Assembly (NCBI GenBank): GCA_031286305.1
Contig: JAITUM010000093.1
Span: forward strand, 1-33,814
Direction of reading: 5' to 3'
Source: Candidatus Fibrimonadaceae bacterium
Lineage (GTDB): Bacteria; Fibrobacterota; Fibrobacteria; Fibrobacterales; Fibrobacteraceae
Length of the DNA stretch: 33,814 nucleotides
Made by a program: the position numbers and the translations under genes. The first letter of the stretch is position 1. Every line of letters starts with the position of its first letter. Below, piece by piece: positions 16,548-24,783 of this stretch. A model generated the notes under the pieces. It saw only the letters and a list, made by a program, of their open reading frames with translations, had not been told where the DNA came from and ran no database searches.

Positions 16548-17279
16548 CTACTCCTCTTCCGGCAGTTCCGCATTGTGATAAACATCTTGCACATCGTCGT
16601 GGTCTTCCATTTTTTCAATCATCTTCATTAGTTTCTGAGCGTCTTCGCCTTCCAGCTTTACAGTGTTTTCCGGAACATATGTGAGTTCGGCGGAGAGCAT
16701 TTCAATATTTGCGTTTTCAAGAGCCTTGGTCACCGGCTCAAAAGATTCGGGAGAAGTTTCTATTTCATGAACATCGTCTTGCGTGTTTATATCGGTTGCG
16801 CCTGCTTCTAAAATTAAATCCATAACTTTTTCTTCCGGATGGGCAGCAGCATCTACAATTATAATCCCTTTATGTTTGAATGTCCAGGCAACAGAACCTT
16901 GCTCACCCATATTTCCACCGTTTTTGTTGAAAATATTTCTCACATCCGCAACGGAACGCGTGCGGTTATCGGTTAAGCATTGCACCAAAATTGCACAGCC
17001 AGCGGGGCCATAACCCTCATACATAGGCTCTTCCATATTTGCCCCGGAATTTCCGCCTACACCTTTTGCTATTGCGCTTTCAATATTTTTTGCCGGGAGG
17101 CTTTGCCCCTTGGCTTTGAGTATTGCCGCTCTAAGGCGAGGGTTTGCATCAGAATTCCCGCCGCCCAATTTTGCTGCAACGGAAATTTCTTTTATGAGTT
17201 TATTCCATGCCTTGGCTTTGCCAATATCGGTTTTTGCCTTTTTGCGTTTAATGTTAGCCCACTTTGAATGTCCTGCCAT
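16548..17279 (-). CDS. yebC: YebC/PmpR family DNA-binding regulatory protein
   Basis: MAGHSKWANIKRKKAKTDIGKAKAWNKLIKEI... is the canonical YebC N-terminus. Confidence 0.96.
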   Translation of the reverse strand: MAGHSKWANIKRKKAKTDIGKAKAWNKLIKEISVAAKLGGGNSDANPRLRAAILKAKGQSLPAKNIESAIAKGVGGNSGANMEEPMYEGYGPAGCAILVQCLTDNRTRSVADVRNIFNKNGGNMGEQGSVAWTFKHKGIIIVDAAAHPEEKVMDLILEAGATDINTQDDVHEIETSPESFEPVTKALENANIEMLSAELTYVPENTVKLEGEDAQKLMKMIEKMEDHDDVQDVYHNAELPEEE

Positions 17280-17290
17280 ATTTACTCCTT

Positions 17291-17602
17291 TTAACCTTGC
17301 ATCTGTGAGTATTCATCCGAATCAATTGTCTCTTGGTTGCGGAAAATTAAAACCACTATAGCAAGACCTATGCAAGCCTCAGCTGCTGCAACGGCTATAA
17401 CAAAAATTGGTGTTATTTGACCGGCCACGCTTTGCAAAGCGGGCAGGCTCTTTGAAAATCCAATGAAACTCAAATTTGCAGCATTTATTGCAAGCTCCAA
17501 TCCCAAAAAAGCAAAAAATATATTTCTTTTAGAAATAATTGTGGCAATACCAAAGCAAAATAGCACAGCAGCCAAAAGTTGAATTGAAAGCGGAGAAAAC
17601 AT
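17291..17602 (-). CDS. nuoK: NADH-quinone oxidoreductase subunit K (NuoK-like), isolated
   Basis: 'FLGLELAINAANLSFIGF...AVAAAEACIGLAIVVLIFRNQETIDSDEYSQMQG' matches NuoK motifs. Likely start MFSPLSIQ at 17602; the track start is 17635. Confidence 0.85.
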   Translation of the reverse strand: MFSPLSIQLLAAVLFCFGIATIISKRNIFFAFLGLELAINAANLSFIGFSKSLPALQSVAGQITPIFVIAVAAAEACIGLAIVVLIFRNQETIDSDEYSQMQG

Positions 17603-17619
17603 GGGGTAAAGGTAGAAAA

Positions 17620-18528
17620 TTAAAAAATCCCCCACCCAAACAATCCAGCAATCATTGTAATTTTAATCATGTTTTGTGAAAATCGCCACTTTTTTAACAA
17701 AGCAAAAATCACGGATAAAAGCAAACCGGGAAAAACACCAAAAATCACTACCGGCTTAAACAAGGCAAGCATGGCTAAACATTTAAGTTCGCATATTATA
17801 ACAAGTGTCAAAGAGAGGTTTATACCCAACAGCACGGGGAAAGTTTTTAAACCGAGAGCCTTGTCACCTTCCATATCTTCTATGTCTTTTGTTATTTCTC
17901 TTGCAAAAGTTAACATAAAGGCAAAAAATGACAAGTGCAAAAGTTCTGCTTGATTAAATTTTAGCAGGGGAATGACTATAGGCGTTGTGGTTAATAACGC
18001 TACCGCAAAATTTCCGACCAAAGGCAAGCCCTTTAAAAACTTGTTATATATAAAACATAAAACCCCAACTAAAACAAATAACCAAGCAAGTTCAAAACCA
18101 AAAATTACTGCCAAAAAAAAACAGGCAAACGCAACAAGGAAAGCTCTTTTTAAACTTATTTTCCCGCTAGGCAAAGGGCGCTTTGGGCGATTGATTTTAT
18201 CTACTTCAAAATCTACAATATCGTTATGTGCGTTGGCAAAAGAAAGCAGAAAAAATACTCCAACAGAAAGCCAAACAGCTTCGTGAAAATCACTCTTTGC
18301 AATGTAAAAAGAATACACGCACACACCCGCCGCAAACAAAGAATTCCAAACCCGGCACAACACAAAGAATGCGAGTTGAGAGTTGAGAGTTGAGAGTTGA
18401 GAACTCCCTTCCCGCTTTGTATCTCGCTGGTGAACAGCCGAAGGCTGGTAGGTTTTTTTTCTTGAGCGAAACGTTTCCTTTTGCGCCTCGCTATCCCTAA
18501 GCGTAGATTTATGCATTCTAATTCTCAA
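17620..18528 (-). CDS. UbiA-family prenyltransferase (first ~48 aa encoded by a repeat element; true start uncertain)
   Basis: 'NDIVDFEVDKINRPKRPLPSGKIS' and 'DIEDMEGDKALGLKTFPVLLG' are the two Asp-rich UbiA motifs; multiple transmembrane segments. Confidence 0.87.
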   Translation of the reverse strand: MRIRMHKSTLRDSEAQKETFRSRKKTYQPSAVHQRDTKREGSSQLSTLNSQLAFFVLCRVWNSLFAAGVCVYSFYIAKSDFHEAVWLSVGVFFLLSFANAHNDIVDFEVDKINRPKRPLPSGKISLKRAFLVAFACFFLAVIFGFELAWLFVLVGVLCFIYNKFLKGLPLVGNFAVALLTTTPIVIPLLKFNQAELLHLSFFAFMLTFAREITKDIEDMEGDKALGLKTFPVLLGINLSLTLVIICELKCLAMLALFKPVVIFGVFPGLLLSVIFALLKKWRFSQNMIKITMIAGLFGWGIF

Positions 18529-18542
18529 TTCTCAATTCTCAA
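18373..18542. mobile_element. MITE-like element with inverted heptad-repeat ends and a hairpin-containing core
   Basis: (GAGTTGA)x4 at 18373-18400 and (TTCTCAA)x3 at 18522-18542 are imperfect inverted repeats; internal hairpin CAGCC-GAA-GGCTG (18435-18447); core 18403-18434 is repeated at 25901-26023. Confidence 0.5.
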
Positions 18543-18567
18543 CTAAACATATCGCTGTGAAACGTTT

Positions 18568-19515
18568 TTAAGACTCTTGTGCCAAAATTGAAATCGGACT
18601 TTTTCCAATGGCTGTGTCAATGCGGCTGATTAGAGAAATTTCGGTGGATATCTTAGGTTTTATGGAAAAGAGTAAAAGCCCGTGGTGACTTAAAATTGTG
18701 AGCCCGCGACCGGTGTAGTCTTCTATTCCAAGCGGAATGGTTTCCCCTGCAATGGCGCTTTGCCGCCTAATGCGTTCCAAAATTCTCTGCTTGGTCAAAA
18801 GACCGCCGGAATCTTTTACGGATATTCCGTAGAAATCTTTATTCATCACCAAACGCACATTCACTTCTTTGCCTTGCGGAATATTTATATTTGCGTAGTC
18901 TATTATATTGTGAATACTATGGTCTTTTTTGTCGCGGATATAAGCTGTTATGCCTAAAACTCCATAAGCAATTGCATTTGTAACCAATTCGTGACAGTTC
19001 ATCATGAATGTATTTTTTATTGAGCATGGAATTTTATCTATAAAATCTGCAAATTTATTTTCTACCAATTTCAGCATACTTATATTGCCGGAGATAGAAT
19101 AGCTGTTGTCAAAAAGTTTTTCCTTTTCAAAGAAAAAATCTAAACACAAATCTTTTGTTTGAAAATTTTTTAAAATTCCGAGCAATGTATATTCATTTAA
19201 TTTATCCATGTGAATTAAATTACATATATTATATTTGATAGCAAAATCAAAAAAGTTTTCTTTTTCGTTTGGAATAATAACGATCTTGCTTGTTTTTAAA
19301 TTTATTTTGCTCATCAAGTTTTGCGGGTTGTATTTGGTGTCTTTATCAATTGAAACAAAAAACAGATTATCATCATCCGGTTCAAAATTATTCAGTCTCA
19401 AACTTACATCATGCGGAATTAAGCCTTGTTTTTCCAAGTTTTTGTACAGCTGCTGTATTTTTTCTTGAAGAACAGGCGAACAAAATTCGGGAATTATATT
19501 GCAAAAATGTTTCAT
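18568..19515 (-). CDS. HATPase (GHKL/anti-sigma kinase-like) domain protein with a possible receiver-like N-terminal domain
   Basis: N-box-like 'MMNCHELVTNAIAYGV', G-box-like 'GISVKDSGGLLTKQRILERIRRQ...GIEDYTGRGLTIL'; N-terminal alternating strand/helix segment. Confidence 0.6.
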   Translation of the reverse strand: MKHFCNIIPEFCSPVLQEKIQQLYKNLEKQGLIPHDVSLRLNNFEPDDDNLFFVSIDKDTKYNPQNLMSKINLKTSKIVIIPNEKENFFDFAIKYNICNLIHMDKLNEYTLLGILKNFQTKDLCLDFFFEKEKLFDNSYSISGNISMLKLVENKFADFIDKIPCSIKNTFMMNCHELVTNAIAYGVLGITAYIRDKKDHSIHNIIDYANINIPQGKEVNVRLVMNKDFYGISVKDSGGLLTKQRILERIRRQSAIAGETIPLGIEDYTGRGLTILSHHGLLLFSIKPKISTEISLISRIDTAIGKSPISILAQES

Positions 19516-20369
19516 CTTTCAAGTTCCAAATATTTAGAAAGCGAATCTTGCCATGTCAAAATATTTACATCAAAATTTTTCTTTATTTTTGTTTTATCTA
19601 AAGCAGACCAAAAGGGTCGTTTTGCGAGGCTTTTCCACTCGGAGCTTGGAACCGGCAAAATGGGAATTTCCCGTTCAATGAGTTTTTTTTGCAAAGCTTG
19701 TTTTTGAATTTCTTTTGCAAAGTCGTGCCAGCTTGCAATGCCTTCGCCGGTAAAATGATAAATGCCGGGATGTTTTTGGCTTTCTGCTATTTTGAGTATA
19801 GCTGCTGCTAGGTCGCAAGTCCAAGTTGGGTTTCCCAGCTGGTCGTTAACAACGGAAATCTGTTCTTTTGTTCGCATCAAATTTAGCATTGTTTTGGCAA
19901 AATTTTTTCCATGAAACCCATAGAGCCAAGCGGTTCGAATTATCCAGTGATTAGGATTTGCGTTTGCCAAGTTAGCTTCACCCTCAGCCTTTGCTTTGCC
20001 ATATGCGTTTATTGGGTTCAATGGAGCATCTTCTGCTAGCGGGTTGGGAGCGTTGCCGTTTAAAACATAATCCGTTGAAATGTGTATTATGCCAATTCCG
20101 GCTTTTGCAGAGCATTTGCCGAGAATTTCCGGACCAATTGCGTTTAATTTGTGGTTTAATTCCACTTCTGTTTCTGCATTATCCACAGCGGTATAAGCTG
20201 CGCAATTTATTACAAAACTCGGTTTATTTGCGGAAATATAGCCAAAAACGGCAGATTCATCTGTTATATCAACTTCTATATCGCTCTCACAAATTTCAAA
20301 ACAGCCTCCAGCCAAGGCACTCAAATCTCGCCCAAGCATTCCTTTAGAGCCTGTTATCCAGAATTTCAT
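19512..20369 (-). CDS. rfbD: dTDP-4-dehydrorhamnose reductase (RfbD/RmlD-like)
   Basis: MKFWITGSKGMLGRDL, NCAAYTAVDNAE, HISTDYVLNG, NAYGKAKAEGE, IIRTAWLYG. Confidence 0.92.
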   Translation of the reverse strand: MKFWITGSKGMLGRDLSALAGGCFEICESDIEVDITDESAVFGYISANKPSFVINCAAYTAVDNAETEVELNHKLNAIGPEILGKCSAKAGIGIIHISTDYVLNGNAPNPLAEDAPLNPINAYGKAKAEGEANLANANPNHWIIRTAWLYGFHGKNFAKTMLNLMRTKEQISVVNDQLGNPTWTCDLAAAILKIAESQKHPGIYHFTGEGIASWHDFAKEIQKQALQKKLIEREIPILPVPSSEWKSLAKRPFWSALDKTKIKKNFDVNILTWQDSLSKYLELER

Positions 20370-20379
20370 TGTGTAACGT

Positions 20380-20390
20380 AATATAGTAAA
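20380..20390 (-). promoter_or_regulatory. -10-like box TTTACTATATT, 10 nt before the rfbD ATG
   Basis: AATATAGTAAA on + strand; exact match. Confidence 0.5.
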
Positions 20391-21839
20391 TCACAAACTA
20401 TCACCAAAATCTTGCCTGAACTTCGCTATTAGCTTGGACTGCCAGTCTGATACAGGCTCAAGCCTGCCATAGAAGAACCTCAAAATTTTCGGCTCTTCGT
20501 AGAATTTCAAACCCTCGACTAATTGGCGATTTTTATACAACCAAACTAACCTGTCAATAGCATAATTAACTTGCGACAAAGTGAACACTCGTCTGGGCAA
20601 AGCGAGTCTAAGCAGCTCCATATTGGAATATTGCTCTTTGCCATTCTCGTCTCTTTGTTCGCTCAGCGTGCCGCGTTCCATTCCGCGAATTCCGCTGGCA
20701 ATGTAGTAGGCCGAGCCGAGTGCACCGGCTGGGTACTGGCTTTGCGGGATATGGTCTAAGAAAGACATCGCATCAACGTGGCAACCCAAGCCACCCGGCG
20801 GAGTGATAACAGGAATGCCGAGTTTGTCAAGTTCCTTGACCATGTGGTCAATAAATATCGGTCCCTGGCTAATCATATCTTCATCAAGCGTTTCTTCCAA
20901 CCCAACTGCAATAGCTTCCATCTCGCGTACCGACATTCCACCATAGGTCAAAAAACCTTCGTATAGCGGTATCAATTCACGCATTTTCAAAAAGTGTTCG
21001 TGATTATTTGTGCATATGCCGCCGCCGCGCCCAAAACCAAGCTTGCGAGCGGAAAAGTAAATGATGTCCGAGAGTTCGCCAAACTTCAAAACAATCTCGT
21101 GCAGTGTCATATCTTTGCAGGCTGCTTCGCGTTTTTTGTTGAAGTAAAGGTTATCGGCCAAGAGGCTGGCATCAAGCACCAAGGGTATATTATTAGCGCG
21201 GCAAACTTTGCTTGTTTCCGCAAAGTTTTCAAGCGAAAAGGGTTGCCCGCCAACAAGGTTTGTTCCGGCCTCCATGCGCACATAGGCTATTTTGCTTGGG
21301 CCGTGTTTTTTTATAACCTCGTTCAGTTGCTCAATATCAATGTTACCCTTGAATGGTAGGTCGCTCTTGATTTTGAGTCCATCTTTGATTATAAGCTCTT
21401 CGACTGTGCCCCCGTTAACCGTGATTAGCGCCTTAGCGGTGGTGAAGTGATAGTTTGTTGGCACCACATAACCTTTTTTGACAAATATTTTCGATAGTAT
21501 ATTTTCGCACGCACGCCCTTGGTGGGCAGGCAAAAAATATTTACAGCCAAAGAAGTTTTTAATCGACTTCTCAAGCCGGGTAAAGGTTTCGCTGCCGGCA
21601 TAGCTATCATCGGCGTACATCATAGCAGCAACCTGCCGGTCGCTCATGGCGTTCACGCCGCTATCGGTTAGCATGTCCATAAAGACATCCCGATTATGCA
21701 GCAAAAATGTGTTGTTTCCTGCTTCTGCAATAGCCCTACCGCGCTCCTCTATGGGGACAAGGTTCAGCTTTTGGATAATGCGTACCTTGTGCATTTCGAG
21801 GGGAAAGGACTCACCAGTATAAAATTTGACTTCAGCCAT
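20391..21839 (-). CDS. Beta-eliminating lyase, tryptophanase/tyrosine phenol-lyase-like (PLP-dependent)
   Basis: 'DMLTDSGVNAMSDRQVAAMMYADDSYAGSETF', 'PAHQGRACENIL', 'GGTNLVGGQPFSLEN'-type segment, 'SARKLGFGRGGG' candidate PLP lysine, 'GIRGMERGTLSEQRD', 'LPRRVFTLSQVNYAIDRL', 'EEPKILRFFYGRLEP'. Confidence 0.88.
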   Translation of the reverse strand: MAEVKFYTGESFPLEMHKVRIIQKLNLVPIEERGRAIAEAGNNTFLLHNRDVFMDMLTDSGVNAMSDRQVAAMMYADDSYAGSETFTRLEKSIKNFFGCKYFLPAHQGRACENILSKIFVKKGYVVPTNYHFTTAKALITVNGGTVEELIIKDGLKIKSDLPFKGNIDIEQLNEVIKKHGPSKIAYVRMEAGTNLVGGQPFSLENFAETSKVCRANNIPLVLDASLLADNLYFNKKREAACKDMTLHEIVLKFGELSDIIYFSARKLGFGRGGGICTNNHEHFLKMRELIPLYEGFLTYGGMSVREMEAIAVGLEETLDEDMISQGPIFIDHMVKELDKLGIPVITPPGGLGCHVDAMSFLDHIPQSQYPAGALGSAYYIASGIRGMERGTLSEQRDENGKEQYSNMELLRLALPRRVFTLSQVNYAIDRLVWLYKNRQLVEGLKFYEEPKILRFFYGRLEPVSDWQSKLIAKFRQDFGDSL

Positions 21840-21865
21840 TTTCTTTTCCTTGCTTTTAAATGCAA

Positions 21866-21876
21866 AATATAGAAAA
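21866..21876 (-). promoter_or_regulatory. -10-like box TTTTCTATATT preceded by TTAATCATTA, upstream of the lyase gene
   Basis: Reverse complement: ATATTAATCATTATTTTCTATATTTTGC. Confidence 0.5.
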
Positions 21877-21914
21877 TAATGATTAATATATTTTTATATT
21901 TTCCCCCAACATCC

Positions 21915-23030
21915 CTAGCTTTTCTCTTGCAAACAAACTTCTTTGAAGAACCAAGTGCAGAGGGGAACGCCTAAAATAAATCCCCACAAGCCGAATAATT
22001 TTCCGAATATCGTTAAAATACCCAAAACTACAACGGGGTTTAAACGCAGATGAGAACCATAAATGCGGGGATTCAAAATATAAGCTTCTATCATGTGTAT
22101 AAATGTGATTAGACTTATGGCTGCAAACATTAAACCAACGCCATCTTGCTGCAAAGACATCATGCAAATGGGCACAGAAGATATAAATACACCGGCTATC
22201 GGTATAAAACTGCAGAAAAATACGATTGAAATTAAAAACGCCGAATATTTTCCGATTCCAAGTATCAAAAGCACAACAAATGTCAGCATGCTGTTCAGCA
22301 GGGCTATAAAGAATTGCGCCTCAAAAGCACGCCCTACCGTTCTTGCAAACTGAACTATGCCCGGTTTTACCTCTTGAAAAACAAAACCAAAGCGCGATTT
22401 TTCAAATCTTGAAATGGCATGAGTGAGACGAGGATAGTCTAAAATTATCAAAAATGAGAATAGCAGAGACAATAAAAATGAGCTGGCTATGCCCATCATT
22501 TTTCCCGAATACAGAAACACCGTGCCTATGTTTTTCTTGATATTCCCGCTGCTTTCCGCAGTGGGCAAATCAAAAACGCTTTGCAAAATTAACAGAGTTG
22601 GCGACTTCACGGCATTAGCTTCCGGATGCGCAAAATGATGCATGTCTATGAGCATCTGATTTAATAAAGGAGAAGATTCCGCAAGCTTGTTCACTTGTGC
22701 ATCTACCGCTTCTATGTACTTTTCAAAATTTTCAAAGAAAGATATGGTTTGCTTTTTAACTTCGGTTGTCACAAAATACATGGTTCCGCTTATTAAAACC
22801 AAAAATACTAATCCAACTAACCATGTTCTAAGCGCACGATGTTTAATTTTGCCCTTTATTTTTTCGCTTACTCTATATTGCAAAAATGCAAATATAAAAG
22901 TTAAAAATATGAGCAAGAAGAAAGAGCTTAGCCAGTAAATAAGCACTATAAGACCAATCCACACCGCCATTTTAGCCAATTGCGGGTATTTAGTCACTAT
23001 CCATGGGGTTTTAGGATTTGAGTCAGTCAT
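21915..23030 (-). CDS. AI-2E family (PerM/YdiK-type) transporter
   Basis: Multi-TM protein with '...SIVFFCSFIPIAGVFISSVPICMMSLQQDGVGLMFAAISLITFIHMIEAYILNPRIYGSHLRLNPVVVLGILTIFGKLFGLWGFILGVPL'. Start MTDSNPK at 23030 preferred over the track start 23075 because a -10-like box lies at 23039-23049. Confidence 0.88.
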   Translation of the reverse strand: MTDSNPKTPWIVTKYPQLAKMAVWIGLIVLIYWLSSFFLLIFLTFIFAFLQYRVSEKIKGKIKHRALRTWLVGLVFLVLISGTMYFVTTEVKKQTISFFENFEKYIEAVDAQVNKLAESSPLLNQMLIDMHHFAHPEANAVKSPTLLILQSVFDLPTAESSGNIKKNIGTVFLYSGKMMGIASSFLLSLLFSFLIILDYPRLTHAISRFEKSRFGFVFQEVKPGIVQFARTVGRAFEAQFFIALLNSMLTFVVLLILGIGKYSAFLISIVFFCSFIPIAGVFISSVPICMMSLQQDGVGLMFAAISLITFIHMIEAYILNPRIYGSHLRLNPVVVLGILTIFGKLFGLWGFILGVPLCTWFFKEVCLQEKS

Positions 23031-24783
23031 CAAAACGGAATATAGAAAATGCTTTTTCCAATACTTCAACCACAATGTCTGGGGTTAAAATTTCCGGCAA
23101 TAAAATAGGCTCCCCGTGCGAGCTTAACAATAAGTCAAATGGGACCGCGCTACGACCGTAGGTTTCAAAAAATTTTAAAGCCTCGCTGTTAGGCTTGGTG
23201 TAGTCCGCTTGCATTTTGACTATGGGAATTGCAGCAAAAGCCTCTTTAACCCTTTCATTTTCAAATACCGCCTTCTCATTCACTTTGCAAGTTATGCACC
23301 AGTCCGCAGTTCCATTCACCCAAACGGCAATGCCCTCGTTTTGCAAACTGTCCAGTTTTTTGCTTGAAAAAGAAACCCACCCCGTTGCAACGCTTGCTTC
23401 AACAAAATCATCGGAGATTTTCACAAACTGCTGCCATGAAAAAATGCAAAACACAACAAAGGCAAACCACAAAAGAACAAAACGCCACCAAGGTTTTCCC
23501 GGATTTGCAACTAAACCAGAAAGCCATGCAAAAAAAGCGGCAAGGCATAAAAGCAAAGCGAGCACCAAAGAAGCTGATGCCCCTGCCTGCTTGGCAAAAA
23601 TCCAAAAAAGCCAAACTACCGTCAGCAAAAGCGGAAATCCCAAAAACTGCTTTAACACAAGCATCCAGTGCCCGGGTTGCGGAAGTTTTTTTGTCCAGTG
23701 CGGAAAAATGCTCAATACAATGTATGGAGAAGCCAAGCCAAGCGCAACAGCAGCAAAAATTGAGAACAGCTCAATTACCGAAGCCGTAAAAGCAAAACCA
23801 ATGGCCGTGCCCAAAAAAGGAGCCGAGCAGGGAGTGGATAAAAGCACAAGCAAAATCCCATAGGCAAAAGCCCCGCGAGCACCATCTTTTTTTGCACGAT
23901 TCTCCCAAACTTTAATTGCGTTGCCCGGCATCCAAATATCAAAAACTCCCCAAAGACTCAAAGCGAAAATTGCAATACCCAAAGCCATTACTGCCGTATA
24001 AGCCGGATACTGAAATTGAAAACCCCAACCCACCGCGTGTCCCGTTAAGCGGGCAGCCAAAATGGCCAAGGCTATAACAAAAAAGGTGCTCAATACTCCG
24101 CCGGTTGTGGCAAGCCCCCACTTGAGCATATTGCGTTTTGTTTCTCCGGACTTTCGCATCAAATCAAAAACCTTAATAAACAGAACGGGCAACACACAGG
24201 GCATAACATTCAAAAGCAAGCCGCCTAGCAAAGCCAAAAGGAGGTATAAAAGAAATGATTTTTTATTTAAAATGAAGTTTTTTTTTACCGTTTCCGTAGC
24301 GCCGGCATCATTGAACGCAGGCACACTATCAAATGAAACTTCTATGGTTCTTGGGGCCAGGCATATTCTGGAACACGCCTGATAAGTGAATTTGAGTTTT
24401 ACATCATAAGGATTGCATGTTTCCGATACAAAGCTCACAGGCAAACTCACCACAAAAGAATCTTGCAGCAAAAATAAATCCATGTTCAAAACTTCGTTAT
24501 GCAATTTTTCAGGCTCAGGCCATAATGCCAAACCAAACTTCATGCCTTCCGAAACAGGCTCTATGCTACTTGGAATCAAAAAATCATCCGGAACCGTATC
24601 TGCATTTATGTGCCAGCCTTGCGGTATTATAATCTCCACATAAAGGGTATCGCCGGCCTGTGGAATTTCTTGTGAGTAAAACAATTTCGTTTTTGGCGGT
24701 TCCATATTGTTTAAAGATACGGGAACCTGCGTCACTGCAAAGCTTGCGAAAAATGCAATGCTTAAAAAAAACAAACGAATCAT
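23023..24783 (-). CDS. dsbD: Thiol:disulfide interchange protein DsbD-like
   Basis: N-terminal periplasmic domain, central membrane domain 'LLNVMPCVLPVLFIKVFDL' and 'LLSTPCSAPFLGTAIGFA', C-terminal thioredoxin motif 'GTADWCITCKVNEK'. Confidence 0.94.
   Translation of the reverse strand: MIRLFFLSIAFFASFAVTQVPVSLNNMEPPKTKLFYSQEIPQAGDTLYVEIIIPQGWHINADTVPDDFLIPSSIEPVSEGMKFGLALWPEPEKLHNEVLNMDLFLLQDSFVVSLPVSFVSETCNPYDVKLKFTYQACSRICLAPRTIEVSFDSVPAFNDAGATETVKKNFILNKKSFLLYLLLALLGGLLLNVMPCVLPVLFIKVFDLMRKSGETKRNMLKWGLATTGGVLSTFFVIALAILAARLTGHAVGWGFQFQYPAYTAVMALGIAIFALSLWGVFDIWMPGNAIKVWENRAKKDGARGAFAYGILLVLLSTPCSAPFLGTAIGFAFTASVIELFSIFAAVALGLASPYIVLSIFPHWTKKLPQPGHWMLVLKQFLGFPLLLTVVWLFWIFAKQAGASASLVLALLLCLAAFFAWLSGLVANPGKPWWRFVLLWFAFVVFCIFSWQQFVKISDDFVEASVATGWVSFSSKKLDSLQNEGIAVWVNGTADWCITCKVNEKAVFENERVKEAFAAIPIVKMQADYTKPNSEALKFFETYGRSAVPFDLLLSSHGEPILLPEILTPDIVVEVLEKAFSIFRFDD

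Noticed and set aside
23216-23863. 215-aa and 141-aa plus-strand ORFs opposite dsbD
   Set aside because: Low-complexity Lys/Ala/Gln-rich translations opposite hydrophobic TM codons; no domain features.
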